A stretch of 64,000 nucleotides of DNA from contig NC_044278.2 in the NCBI RefSeq assembly GCF_004027225.2, positions 98,076,743 through 98,140,742 of the forward strand. The letters run 5' to 3'. The notes beneath the pieces were generated by a model. It saw only the letters and a list, made by a program, of their open reading frames with translations, was not told the origin of the DNA and searched no databases. The position numbers and the translations under genes were made by a program. The DNA comes from Strigops habroptila (Eukaryota; Chordata; Aves; Psittaciformes; Psittacidae). Positions 1-13,198 of the stretch are shown here, in pieces (position 1 is the first letter of the stretch; each line of letters starts with the position of its first letter).

Positions 1-3000
1 AGATCCTGGAAAGTACCACGAAAGAGAAAAGAAGCAGATCATGCTTAAAGATTTTGATGAGGCAATAAGCTTTTAATACAGTTCAAAATGTTTGGTATCA
101 ATTTTTCTTCTGGGAATATAGAAGTACAAGTTGGACAACAACATAATCCATCTTCATTTTAAAGTCTCTTAAGAGATACCAACAGCTTTAGTGAGTAGAG
201 CAACCTCATAAAAACAATAGTACTTGTAATGGTAATTGCAGTAGTAGTAGTAGCAGCAATAATAGTAGTAGTAAATATAAGTGTAAACATAGCAATTCTA
301 TGCATTTACCCTTGGGATGTGAAATTCTTCAGTTTTAATCCCTGCTCTAAAGTTTGCCCTTTTCCTATGTCGAACAACTATTTGACAACGCCAGGAAGGT
401 GTCCTTGGGGACAGCTGTCCTTCAACATGAGAGCTCTAATCTCCAGACTAAAACTCTTATTTTTCTCTGTTTCAACAATTTGCCTAGCCAAAGCTTTAGT
501 TATGGACCCTACATTCACAGCAGAAGGACCAGAGAGATCCTTTGAGACAGTTTATGGTTACATAAACAGTTTACGGTTTTGGTCATACTACAAAATAACT
601 TGCTGTGGTTAAGGATGAATTTGAACCCTCCGGATATGAAAAAGAATTGAATCCATTGAACTACATCAAATCAAGTTAATTAACCAGTGATTTAGTACTT
701 GGAAAGTTGCCTTATTTGTACACGTGCAAAAGAATGGAGCAAGGATATCTCCTTGTTAACATTCAACCAAAAATAATTTGCAGCCTTCAATCTTCACGAA
801 CACAGGACTGTAAGATAACTCAGTCATACAATATACTTTGATTTTATCACAGGTCCCTCCATCAAATAATTCTCCTCGTAAATAAATCAAATCCTCTGCT
901 GTTGTTAAATACAGTTATGAAATATATATACACATGAATCTTTGCAACCATTTATATCCATAGCCTTTGGGTAGTCACTATCTTTTAACTTTATAGCTTT
1001 TCACTGTACTCTTCCCCCTTCAGCCTTGGGTTTCTTTGGGTGTAGTCTAAATCAATTATGCTATTTTCATTTTATCTAAAACTTCCTGCTCTCTTTAGCT
1101 GACTGTCATAGTTACAGTCAATTGCTTTGCAGTATTCAATGTTGCACTGTTCAGTACTGCTGTCTTTTCAGTCTGGCCTTTAGTTCTTTGTAATCCAATA
1201 CCCTTCTACTGTAGAACTAAATTGGTACATTCAGAGGCCAATGCATGTTTCCATTTCAAACACTGTCCGTAGCATAAGATTTATTGTCTTTGGCAGAGAT
1301 CCTTGCCTCCCTTGTACATATTAAAGGGAGTTTAGATAGCTATCTATGACTAGAAACCTAGCTTTCCAACAGCTGATAGATGAAATGAATACCAGTTCCA
1401 CATTGTGCTGCTTCAGTATCTTTCCTCTCTCTTCTTTGACAATGCAACTGATTATGACCTTGTTGATAATGCAGTCTTTTTAAGGCAACATACTCACTCT
1501 TGTATTTTAAGAGTATCAGAGTTGGCTTGCAATAGAGATAAAGGAGGTATTCAAGATGTAAAATAGGAGCTTCTAAAGAATGAGCCTCTAAAGACACTAA
1601 GATACTAATGCTTTCTAATTACTTATTACCATTAATAATGCTTTCTAGTCTGGAAATTAGCAATAGAACCTCAGACATACAGAACTCATGGGAAACTTCC
1701 ACTGCATGGAATCAAGAGTTAATTCATAAAACCTTGCATACTTTTTATCCAATGGAACTGAAGAAGCAAGAATAACCCCATCTATATTTGTTTCATATGC
1801 TCAACTTTTTTAAAAACCAAGGCATTCACAATAAAATTATCCCATGAATGTTTAAACAGGCAATAAAAGACCCCAACCCATGTGTTTTAATTTAGCTGGT
1901 TAGTGAAAAGACTTTTTACTCCTGTAGTACAGATTGAAATACTGTATCCCAAACCTGCAATCCCAATTAAAAAAAAACCAAAACAACCAAACCTAAAAAA
2001 ATAAATAAAAAACCCAAACCAAACCAAAAAAACAAACCAAAAAAAAAAAAAAAAAAAAAAAAACCAACCCAAAAAAACCCCACAACAAAACCACAAGCAA
2101 ACAAACCCCAAACAAAAATGTACAGATTTTTCAGACTTTCAGATATTCAAGGGGTTTCTTGGTATAATTAATACCCTAAGAACATCTGAAAGCATTGAAC
2201 TAACCTTTAATAAATTTAATGGACAGCATAGACTGCTCCTTAAATGTGGTCAAGTGAGAATAGTAACTGCAAAATAACTCATTCTGGTTAATGACTAATG
2301 TTTTTAGTATACAAAATGCAAGTTACAAGAGGGGAGAACATATATCACTATTTTCTGGGAGTGTCAACTATTTCTTAAAATAAATACAGTAAGTATTCAT
2401 ACACATTCAGAGAAACTCATGAAGTCCTACACAAATGCTTCTTTCTGCAAGTTTTCATTCCATTTTCTTCTTCTCATCTTCCTTATCCGATGATACTTTT
2501 TAGAGAGAATGTGTTGTTTCCCCAGTAAAGATAGAAGTCTCATACTTTTCCACTGCATGTTTCTACAAGTAGCCAGTAAGATCCATTAATGCAGTATTTT
2601 ATGTTGCATCATCTTGAGTATAACCTGGGACCTTGTGTCCATAGGATTACAGAAGAGTTTACTAGGGAATACTAGAAATACTTTTGTTTTAGTGAATTAC
2701 ATATTGTACTGAGGGATACCACTGAGACATATCACAAACATGAATACCAATATCCAGCTACCAAAACACAGAAATAATCTTTCTCCATGACTAATTAACT
2801 GAAGCCAGTTCTAAACCAAGAAAAAGAAGTAAGCAGAAAAGAAGAAAATTGAAAGAAATATTTTTTAAATTTATTAGACTCAGTGTAATGTTTATTAGTA
2901 TCCTTAGTTCCCTTCACTTTTATTAAAAGTAAAATTAAAGGGGTTTTTTTCAGCATCAATTTTTTAAATTATACAGTTTCTTCCTTGATTTGCTTTGCAA

Positions 3001-5606
3001 GACACTCAGTCTTTGTATTTAATAATTAATAAGAATTTCATTAACTGAAAGATTGTAAATCAGGAAATCATTAAAGGAGACCTTATCTGCAGATTGGCTC
3101 TACTGTTTTTATTTTTACAGGATTGTAACTTCCCAAGATAAAAAACTTACTGACCATTTCCCAAATGTATTTACAGTCCTTGAATTATGTAGTTCTGAAC
3201 TGAAATCAGAGTCACATGGAAAAATCGACAGTATTTCAGCCTCAGATTAATGTGCTCCGCTCATTTTAAGAGTCTACAGTAATGATTGCTTTCAGGAGAG
3301 AGGCCCATTGGGTATGATTTATAATCATTTAACAGTCATGTCTAAAAAAAATAGCAATAACACAAAAAAAGTAGAAATGCACAATGTATATTGGAAACAC
3401 AGAGAGAATAATCTATGTTTCAGTATTTAACCAACAGACTTCTGCCTAAAACAGGCCAAACCAAAACATCAGTCCAAACATTCAGACTTTTAGAAAGTTA
3501 CACTCAACCCCAAATCTGCCCCAAATTTCCCCAGAGAAATAAATACTGAAAAAGTTTCTTCATTAAGCACCATGTATGGTGGGGAGAGAGCAACTCATTT
3601 TGGGAGCTACTTCTTTGTTTGTTTGTTTGTTTTCTATTTCTGTTGAACATGAGTAACCTCTGAAACCTGAAATATTCCCACACACTCACACCCTAGAGCT
3701 AATGAAGAGAGAACCAGATGTATGATACTGAGCCAAAAATTTATCCAGCATGGTCAGGATAAGTAAGTGATGAAAGACCAAGTGAAAGCAATTGTAAAAA
3801 TGAAACTAGCTATTAGTAAAGCAAAATAAAAAAGTTTTTATAAGAAACTAGGAAAAACACAATTTCCCTGAGAGATCAATTTTCCATATAAAGACAGTAT
3901 TAAAGTCTCATCTGAAGCGTTTGCATTAGTCAACTTCTGAAATGTCACCTGGGATTTGCTTCTGATCTGTGACAGTCATTAGCATCAAAGCATAACAACA
4001 TTGACTTATGTTATCACCTGACTGTCAAAGTGATTCTTCAAACTAGGAGCAACAATTCAGGCTTTATTTTTGCTTACTTTCCTCTCTAGCCTTTTTCTTT
4101 CTCAGTTTGAAAAACAGAGAAAGAATAAAATTGGAAGAAAGACTTTATTTAGGTTACATCCTTATACTTTACTTCACACAAGAATAACTATTGCATTAAA
4201 GAGAGATCATGATCCATACCAGAGATAGGTACACTGCAGAGCAAAATGGAATAACTCTTCTCTCTACATTTTTTTAGGATAGTAGATCTGCTGAAAACTT
4301 TAAAAGTAAATTACAACAGTGTTACTACGTATTATTGCTGCACCTACATGCCGAGACTGCTGCCTATTGGAAATATTTATACCTGCAGCTGCTGCAGTTT
4401 GATGCAAAGCTGAGCTGTGTGGTATTAATAGGAGGGCTATACCTCAGTTCCCATGCCATCTCTATGGGAATAGCTGTATTGAACAGAATTTATGAGGACA
4501 ATACAGCATGCTAAGTCATGTCCTCAGTACTTGCCTCAGGAATAACACAAAATCATTCAGTCAATGGTTCTTTGAAATCAATTCAATCAGAAAAAGACAT
4601 ATATGAACAATATACATATCTCTGTGTCCACTTTGGTTCTTTCTTTTCCAGGCTTCTCTCTGGAATTCCAAATTCTCTTCCCTTCTGTTTCTGTCTGTAT
4701 TTACCACTGACTCTCCATCCTTCTAAATGCAGTCTTTCAGTATCTCATGACACATTAAACAAACACTAGAAATATTGAAGAATACTCTAAAAGTTTAAGC
4801 TGAAAGTGAAGAAAACCATATCCAGCTGAAGCTGCACCTTAGCCCAGGCTGCAAAGGGCCCTCTATTTGTAAAGAACGGCAGCCACCAAGCAGCTGCTAC
4901 AACTTCATCACCAGCACCTCCTCCATGAACTTGAGCCCACAAGAATTTCTGGAATTGCCGCAGCCCCACCTGCTAGATCCCTGGGAACACAAATATATCA
5001 GATGCTGAGCATTTATTTGAATCCTTAGCAAAAAATCTAAGACACAGCTTAAAATCATTTCTCCCTTGTCCTTGTTTCTGCCTTGACCAAATTAAGGGGA
5101 TTGACGTTTAATATTCTGTGAGATAGAAGGAATTGGTGTTTGCAGCATTATATTATTGGTTTGGCCTTGCCTTTGCAAAAAACAAATCTGAGAAGAGATT
5201 TTGGTGACTAGTTATTGCTGCATTCAGTAGCTTTATAGGTCTGAGACCAACACACTTGGAAATCTAAGACCCATTTCCAAAACAGTCTTAGGACACAAAC
5301 AGAAAAATAAGTTTGACTTTCCATACTTGGAATAATTTGGAATAACTTAAACTCCAAAACATGACTTCTCGTTATTAAAAGAAAAAAGAAAAAAGTAATA
5401 ACTTGTAAATTCTGCTTTTACTGGCTTCTATTTATTTCAGAGAAATCTGTTATTTCAGAAAATGTTTGGCAATTTTTTTCCGCTCTTGAAAGGAGCTTAC
5501 TCTTACCAAGAGTAAACAATCCTTAATCTACAAACACCACTGTACTTAGCTTTCACATGAAAGCATTCCCACTAAAATAGAAACTGTATGGAACTACGGA
5601 TAGTAT
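1..5606. other. AT-rich intergenic DNA, no gene recognised
   Basis: No open frame here resembles a known protein and no exon of a neighbouring gene was recognised. It holds a short GTA-type trinucleotide run near 238-275, an A/C low-complexity tract at 1968-2110 and a TTTG run near 3613-3632. The frames seen are short and compositionally biased. In human, TRPC4 lies upstream of POSTN with its 3' end facing it; no TRPC4 coding sequence could be identified, so this is probably intergenic. Confidence 0.6.
1968..2110. repeat. A-rich low-complexity tract with a 25-A run
   Basis: The + strand is almost only A and C, with repeated AAACCAAAC-like words and an uninterrupted A run at about 2039-2063. 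The minus-strand open frame over it encodes a Phe/Trp-rich string that is purely compositional. No transposon body was recognised next to it. Confidence 0.85.
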
Positions 5607-5837
5607 GTTTCTTAACTGAAAGGGTGATCAGGCATTGGAACAGGCTGCCCACGGAAGTGGTGGAATCACCATCCCTGGAAGTGTTCAAAAAATGTGCAGA
5701 TGAGGCCCTTAGTGATATGGTTTAGTGGGGGAATTGGCAGTCCTGGGGGTAAGAGTTGGACTGGATGATCTTAAAGGTCTTTTCCAATCTAGTTGATTCT
5801 ATGATTCTGTGATACTATGATTCTGTGATTCTATGAT
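5607..5837 (+). mobile_element. CR1 LINE 3' fragment
   Basis: The segment matches the 3' end of avian CR1: the words coding the end of ORF2 (GTGATCAGGCATTGGAACAG), the CATCCCTGGAAGTGTTCAA block, GATCTTAAAGGTCTTTTCCAA, and a terminal run of TCTATGAT/TCTGTGAT octamers. It is heavily 5'-truncated, non-coding and inert. Confidence 0.9.
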
Positions 5838-7550
5838 ACATGTGCAGCTTCCCCTTGCAAAAATGACTGGCCTTCTTTCATTTTCATATTGCTGTGTTAA
5901 TGCTAATCAGGCAGTGAAGCAACAGAAGTCTCTGTACTCTACTGCAGGGTTCTACCAACTTCTCAGCTGATAGGGTTGAAAAATACTGGCATCTTCAAGA
6001 AAAGAGAAGTACATTATTGTTATTTTCTCATGTCAAAAGAGCAACAAGGTTTAGCCTTGTGTAATCAAACACAGAACACCTTAAATCTCAAAAATACTTT
6101 GCTTTATGAAACTTAAAGGGAATGTTTTCCCTCAAAAATTGCCCTGAGTTTTGACAGAAAGATGCAGGCTTCAGCTCTAACACTCAGAGGCTGTCATGGA
6201 TTTGTGCTAAATAGTTTATTGTGATGTTTCTGAGTTTTTATCTTTAGTACAAATTGCTCCCCAAGCTTCTGAGGAAAGCCAAGAACGTCAAATATAATTC
6301 ATCTTTTAAAAAAAGGATCCAGAAATTTCTGAAAACTGTACTATTTGTACTTTCTGACTAAAAGGACTTAATTCTACCTTTATAATGGAATTCATCTCAA
6401 TGTATTAGGTCTGACATCTCCAGGGACATGCAGGAGTCTAGAAGGATGGTTGGTTGGGGCTTTTTTTTGTTTGCATTGCATTGCACAGAATTCTGCTCCT
6501 TCCTCAGGGCCTACTTTTAGGTAGGTAAAACAAGATTTGCCTGTATTCTTGCAACAGCCATGTCACATTCAAAAAAGTAGGAGGAAAGTCAACAGGAAAA
6601 TTTGGCTATATGGACAAGAACAGAAGAGTGGTTTAACTGGCCTGTCAAACTGGCTTTATGGTTTATTTCTGTCCCTATAGTTCAGTGGCATGGTTAGCCT
6701 ACCATATCTAAGTATGCAGTGAGTAAGTAAACTGTTCAAATTCCCAGTGTTTTAAATTATTATTTTATTTAGCAGCTGTGGTAGAGTTCCACAAGATTTA
6801 CAGGTCCTTAATATCAGGTATTTAAGATCACTGAGTATGGAAACTTTGTTTTGTTATAAAAGCCTCAGGCACATTGATATTCCACATGAAAAAAAAAAAA
6901 AAATTGTGAAAGAGTAAATTTTTTTTTTATTATTTATGTATTTTTTTCATTCTCAGCATTTCCAGGTACTGGCATCAACCAAATCCCAGTACCATGGGAC
7001 AAGATCCTACTCTGTCTCCAGATCACAGAGTGTAATTTGTATTCCTTCTTACATGGTCAGCATTAAGTAATAGGTAAAAATGGATATTGACTTCCCTTCT
7101 AAATCTTAGTTTCAGCTTTTGTTTTTTTCTGTGTTAGGGACAGATTTGTAAGGGTTTAAGGACTTAGGTACCAAGATGCTTTGAGAAAATTCCACTTCTG
7201 TGTTCTGTTGTTCTAAATACTTTGGGTCACAGGAGACTACTTTCTATTGTCTTTCAGTCAAGGCTATACACTTGAAATCACAAAAATGATGGAGATTTAC
7301 CTAATCCATATCCTTGAGCAACTCAAAGAGACAGCAGAATTCTAGGTGTTACAACTGGAATTAAAATAAGTGTTTAGTGCAATGAGAGCAATACCCTTGT
7401 GCATTGCTCCTTCCTGACCTAAAGAGGCATGCATTTTTCCAGGTCCTGTGTCCTGTCTGCCAGTTTCATATGTATTCATAGGATAGTGGGACGTAAGACA
7501 GCCCAGGTGGCATTAGATCAGCATATCAAATACCTGAATTGCTCCTTGGT
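5838..7550. other. Intergenic DNA, nothing recognised
   Basis: AT-rich single-copy-looking sequence with short A and T runs near 6889-6903 and 6919-6928. No coding exon, RNA gene or transposon was recognised. Confidence 0.5.
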
Positions 7551-7859
7551 GTTTAGACATCATATTTGTCTGTCTGCACTCTCATGCTGAGCTCCATCTT
7601 GCTCTGCCCCAGACCTGACAGCGAGGAGGCCCAGGAGAACTGGGGTGGAACAGGACAGTGAGGACCTGTGATGTGACCAGAGCCCCAGGCTGTGTCCCAG
7701 AACAGATGGAAGTGACAGCAGGCTCTCTGTGTTGGCTGTTTTCCTCATGGGCCTGAGTTGTGGGGTTTGTCTATCCCACTGCGTTTAACAAGGCTGAAAA
7801 GCAACAGCCCTTTTCCCCCAGCAGCTGAAGGCTGAGACTTCTATCAGCGCTGGATCTCC

Positions 7860-8031
7860 CCAGTGATGTGGTAGCAGAATGATGGTGTCCCAGCAGATAG
7901 AATGCTGGTGGCTGTGTCACAGTGGATAGAATGTTGGTGGCGGCCAGGAGCTGGTAGCCAGAACACCAGGATGGATATATAAAGGCCTGGGCAGTGACAA
8001 AGGCCAGACCAGCCTGAGAGCGAGAAGACGG
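7860..8031 (+). promoter_or_regulatory. Putative TATA promoter and first exon before the module array
   Basis: TATATAAAGG lies at 7976-7985. A start about 30 bp downstream, near 8006, would give a first exon of about 26 bp ending in a consensus donor, G|GTGAGC, with the exon ending at 8031. Upstream, 7865-7935 has two or three imperfect copies of a TAGAATG-TGGTGGC word. Just downstream, the first module has an acceptor-like CTACTTTGACTTGCAG ending at 8161. The motifs are seen directly; promoter activity is inference, and chance occurrence is possible. Confidence 0.35.
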
Positions 8032-9223
8032 GTGAGCCAGGGCTGAATCGAGAGGGCAGGAGGAAGGCAGGGAGAGAAGGGCTGGGCTGCTGGACCCTGG
8101 CAGGAAGGCAGTAGGTGCCTGAGGCAGCGCAGGTGGTGGCTGCTCCTACTTTGACTTGCAGAACCAGAAGATCACACAAGGAAAGGACCAGAATTTGGCA
8201 CATTCCTGACCTGAGCCACAAACACATTTGCCACCTGCTGCAAGGACGCAAAGTTAAGTCAGGGAGTCTGGAAGAAACCTGGGCAGGGACTGTGTATGGT
8301 GAACAAGGGTGGCTACTCTGCAGTTGACTTTTAAAGGCTCAGACACGGAACGGAACAGGATCAGACCACAGTGAGCTCTGTTCCTCAGCCACTCAGGCTG
8401 AAAGATTCCCTACCTTTAATACAGACATACAAAATTAAGTCACAGGGTCTGGCAGAGCCCTGAGCAGTGGTTGTGCATGGTGAACAAGGGTGGCTAGTCT
8501 TCAGTTATCTTGCTATTTACAGCCACAGGCATGGAATGGGACAGGATCAGACCATGGTGCACTCCGGTCCTGAATCACTCAGGCAGAGAAATTTGCCACC
8601 TTCAATAAGGACAAAGACACAAAGTTAAGTCTGGCATCTGGCGGAACCCTGGGCAGGGGTTGCAAATGGTGAACAAGGGTGGCTAGTCTGCAGTTATCTT
8701 GCGTGTTGCAGGTGCAGGCACAGATCAGGAAAGGATCAGACCACAGCGCGCTCTGGTCCTCAGCCACACAGTCAGAGAGATAGATTCACAACCTCAAGGG
8801 TTAACAAGGGTGGATACTGTGCAGTTTGTTCTCCTGCCTTTTGCAGATGCAGGTGCAGACAAGTGAAAGGACCTGAGCATGGTGCACTCCTGATATCAGC
8901 CCACCCAGCCAGAGACTGGCATCGTTGTAAAAAGAATCAGAACTCTGTGTGCTCTGGTCTTCAGCCACTCAGGAAGAGAGTTTCCCTAACTTCTGTAAGG
9001 ACACAGACACAAGGTTAAGTCACAGAGTCTGGTGGAGCCCTAGGAAGGGTGGTGAAGAGGGGTGGCTGCTCAGCAATTTTCTTGCTTGTTGCAGGCACAG
9101 GCATCGAACGCGAAGAGATCAGACCATGGTGCATTCTGGAACCTCAGCCACCCAGGAAGAGAGTTTTGCTGCCTTCAATAAGGACAAAACCACAACGTTA
9201 CGGTAACAAAAGGTGACTTCTGT

Positions 9224-9584
9224 GTGGTATGTTCTCCAGACTTTTGCAGATGCAGGCTCAGACAGGGAAAAAGACATGACAATGGTGCACTCCTGTCCTC
9301 AGGCAACCCAGCCGGAGATTGGATTCCTTCTACAAAGGACGCTGACTCACAGTTAAGTCACAGTGCCTGGCAAAGCTCTGGGCAGGGGTTGCAAATGGTG
9401 AACAAGGGTGGCTAGTCTGCAGTTATCTCACCTTTTGCAGGCACAGGCAGGGATCTGGAAAGGATCGGACCATGGGACACTTCGGTCCTCAGCCACTCAG
9501 GAAGAGAGTTTACCTCCTGTAAGGACACAAGCACAAAGTTAAGTCATGCAAACTGGCAGAGGCCTGGACAGTGGTTGCGCTTGG
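9224..9584 (+). repeat. Higher-order repeat pair, first copy (partner 10368-10728)
   Basis: Two consecutive modules here recur 1,144 bp downstream with only a few substitutions (for example AACCCAGCCGG against AATCCAGCTGG). That offset is six modules of about 190.7 bp. The encoded strings are the same apart from one residue near the start of the shared part. This shows an older multi-module duplication within the array, separate from the 3,856-bp one. Confidence 0.75.
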
Positions 9585-10301
9585 TGAACAAGGGTGGCTG
9601 CTGTGTAGTTTGTTCTCCTGCCTCTTGCAGACGCAGGCCCAGACAGGGAATGGACCATACCATGGCGCGCATTTGTCCTCAGCCACTCAGGAAGACAGAT
9701 TCACTAACTTCTATAAGGACACAGACACAAAGTTAAGTCGCAGCATCTGGCAGAGCCCTGGGCAGTGGTTGCGCTTGGTGAACAAAGGTAGCTGGTCTGC
9801 AATTATCTTGCCTTTCTACAGACACAGGCTCAGACAGCGAGCTAACCAGATCACAACGCACTTTGGGACAGAGCCACTGAGGAAGAGAGTTTTGCTACCA
9901 TCTATAAGGTCACAGACACAAAGTTAAGTCACGGAATCTGGCAGAGCCCTAGGAAGGGGTCACGCATGGTGAATGAGGGTGGCTGCTCTGCAGTTCCTTT
10001 GCCTGTTGCAGGCACAGGCATGGATTGGGAAAGGACCAGACCATGGCACACTCTGGATCTCAGTCACACAGACAGAGAGGTTTGCAACCTTCTGTAAGGA
10101 CACAGAAACAAAGTTAAGTCACAGAATCTGGCGGACCCCTAGGAGGGGGTTGTGCATGGTGAGCAAGGGTGGCTGCTCTGCAATTCCTTTGCATATTGCA
10201 GGCACAGACATGGAACGGGAAAGAAAGACCATGGCACACTCTGGACCTCAGCCACTCAGGAAGACAGTTTCCCTACCTTCTGCAAGGACAAAGACACAAA
10301 G

Positions 10302-10307
10302 GTGAGT
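10302..10307 (+). promoter_or_regulatory. Consensus splice-donor-like site in one module
   Basis: In this module the usual CACAAAGTTAAGT is replaced by CACAAAGGTGAGT, a perfect AAG|GTGAGT donor; the same site recurs at 14158. With the acceptor-like ATTGCAG ending at 10200 it would bound a 101-bp exon (10201-10301). The sequence is clear; use as a splice site is inference. Confidence 0.3.
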
Positions 10308-11104
10308 CACAGACACTGGCAGAGCCCTGGGCAGTGGTTGCGCATGGTGAACAAGGGTGGCTGCTGTGTAGTTTGTTCTCCTGCCTTTTGCAGACGCAGG
10401 CTCAGACAGGGAAAAAGACATGACAATGGTGCACTCCTGTCCTCAGGCAATCCAGCTGGAGATTGGATTCCTTCTACAAAGGACGCTGACTCACAGTTAA
10501 GTCACAGCGCCTGGCAAAGCTCTGGGCAGGGGTTGCAAATGGTGAACAAGGGTGGCTAGTCTGCAGTTATCTCACCTTTTGCAGGCACAGGCAGGGATCT
10601 GGAAAGGATCGGACCATGGGACACTTCGGTCCTCAGCCACTCAGGAAGAGAGTTTACCTCCTGTAAGGACACAAGCACAAAGTTAAGTCATGCAAACTGG
10701 CAGAGGCCTGGACAGTGGTTGCGCTTGGTGAACAAGGGTGGCTGCTGTGCAATTATCCTGCCTGGTGCAGGCACAGGCCTGGATAGGGAAAGGATCAGAC
10801 CACGGCGTGCTCCAGTCCTCAGCCACTCAGGAAGAGATTTTCGCTTCCTTCTATAAGGACACAGACACAAAGTTAAGTCGCAGCGTCTGGCAGAGCCCTG
10901 GGCAGTGGTTGCGCTTGGTGAACAAGGGTGGCTGGTCTGCACTTACGTTGCCTGTTTCAGCAAAGACATGGATTGGGAATGGATCAGATCATGGCCTGTT
11001 CCAGTCCTCAGCCACTCAGGAAGAGATTTTCGCTACCTTCTATAAGGATACAGACACAAAGTTAAATCACGGCATCTGGCAGAACCCCCAGCACTGGTTG
11101 CGCA

Positions 11105-13198
11105 TGCTTGACCTCGTGCTCACCAACATGGAGGGGCTGGTTGGAAATGTGTTGCTCCAGGGAAGCCTTGGCTGTAGCAATCATGAGATGGTCGAGTTCG
11201 AGATCCTCAGGTCAGTGAGAAGAGCATGCAGCAAGGTCACTGCCCTGGACTTCAAGAAAGCAGACTTTGGCCTCTTCAGGAACCTGCTTAGTAAGGTTCC
11301 ATGGGATGAAGCCCTAGAGAGCAGGGGAGCCCAAGACTGCTGGTTGATATTCAAGGATCACCTGCTACCAGCTCAGGAGTGTTGTGTCCCAACTAGAAGG
11401 AAGTGCGGCAGGAGAGCCAGGAGACATCCATGGATGGATAAGGAGCTGCTGAGGAAACTTGGAGGGAAAAAAGAAGCTTATAAAAGGTGGAAGCAAGGAC
11501 AGGCAGCCTGGGAAGAATACAGGGATATTGTCCAGGAAGCTAGGGTCCAGGTTAGGAAAGCAAAGGCCCAGTTAGAATTAAATCTGGCAAGGAATGTGAA
11601 AGATAACAGGAAAGGCTTCTATAGTTATTTAGCAAATAAAGGACAGACTAGGGGCAACATGGGCCCTCTCCGGAAGCTATCAGGAGAACTAGCTACCCTG
11701 GATTTGGAGAAGGCTGAGGTTGTTAATGACTTCTTTGCCTCAGTCTTCACTGGCAAATGCTCTGACCGCACCGCCCAAGTCTTGGAAGGCAGATACAGGG
11801 ACTGTGAGAATGAAGACCTTAGGCCCACTGTAGGAGAGGATCAGGTTAAAGATCATGTTAAGAATCTGAACGTGCACAAGTCCACAGGACCTGATGAAAC
11901 CTATCCGCGGGTCCTGAAGAAGCTAGCGAATGAAGTTGCTAAGCCACTGTCCATCATATTTGAAAAATCATGGCAGTCAGGTGAAGTTCCCGACAACTGG
12001 AAAAAGGGAAATATAACCCCCATTTTCAAGAAGGGGGAAATGGAAGACCTAGGGAACTACAGACCAGTCAGTCTCACCTCTGTGTCCGGCAAAATCTTGG
12101 AGCAGATTCTCCTGGAAAACATGCTAAGGCACATGAAAGACGACGAGGTGGTTGGTGACAGCCAACATGGCTTCACCAAGGGGAAATCCTACCTGGCCAA
12201 TTTGGTGGCCTTCTATGATGGGGCTATGGAACTGACAGGGCCAGAGCAGTTGACGTCATCTACCTGCACTCGTGCAAGGCATTCGACACTGTCCCACATG
12301 ACATCCTTGTCTCTAAACTGGAGAGATACCAATTTGATGGATGGATCACTCAGTGGATAAAGAATTGGCTGGATGGCCACACACAAAGAGTTGTGGTCAA
12401 CGGCTCAATGCCCATTTGGAGACCAGTAACGAGTGATGTTGGGACCAATCTTGTTCAACGTCTCTGTCAGCGACAAGGACAGTGGGATTGAGTGCGCCCT
12501 CAGCAAGTTTGCCGACGACACCAAGCTCTGTGGTTCGGTTGATATGCTGGAGGGAAGGGATGCCATCCAGAGGGACCTGGACACGCTCGTGAGGTGGGCT
12601 GATGCCAACCTTATGAAGTTTAACCAAGCCAAGTGCAAGGTCCTATACCTGGGTCAGGGCAATCCCAGGCACACCTACAGGTTGGGCAGAGAAGAGATTC
12701 AGAGCAGCCCTGTGGAGAAGGACTTGGGAGTATTGGTTGATGAGAAACTTAACATGAGCCGGCAGTGTGTGCTCGCAGCCCAGAAAGCCAACTGTGTCCT
12801 GGGCTGCATCAAAAGGAGTGTGACCAGCAGGTCGAAGGAGGTGATCCTGCCTCTCTACTCTGCTCTCGTGAGACCTCACTTGGAGTACTGCGTGCAGTTC
12901 TGGTGTCCTCAACATAAAGGACACCATGTTTTATGTTTTATGTCAACATAAAAAGGACATGGAGCTGTTGGACCGAGTCCAGAGGAGGGCCGCGAGGATG
13001 ATAAGGGGACTGGAGCACCTCCCGTATGAAGACAGGCTGAGAAAGTTGGAGCTGTTCAGCCTGGAGAAGAGAAGGCTGTGTGGAGACCTCATAGCAGCCT
13101 TCCAATGTCTGAAGCGGGCCTACAAGGATGCTGGAGAGGGACTCTTCATCAGAGACTGTAGTGATAGGACAAGGGATAATGGGTTCAAACTTCAATAG
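11105..13198 (+). pseudogene. CR1 ORF2 remnant (endonuclease end and reverse transcriptase), copy 1
   Basis: This is a decayed LINE reverse transcriptase. The first part (to about 12240) stays open and is fused in frame with upstream module sequence starting at 10738; it shows the RT motif [10 protein letters not shown] and the QHGFTKGKS block. Near 12245 the frame shifts and a stop follows at 12358-12360. The frame resumes around 12433 with LGPILFNV and carries the catalytic FADD motif (codons 12508-12519). The segment that usually precedes it, with the PQGS motif, is damaged. A third break follows near 12925 at a small insertion, after which the C-terminal part [20 protein letters not shown] runs to a stop at 13198. 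At least three breaks make it non-functional. Confidence 0.88.

Noticed and set aside
229..612. 127-codon open frame starting in a GTA repeat
   Set aside because: It begins in a trinucleotide repeat, is Val/Ile-biased at the start and matches nothing I recognise.
4787..4969. 60-codon minus-strand frame in a GC-richer patch
   Set aside because: Short, no family resemblance, no splice or promoter context.
12397..12927. Minus-strand open frames across the CR1
   Set aside because: They are antisense to the recognised reverse-transcriptase frame.
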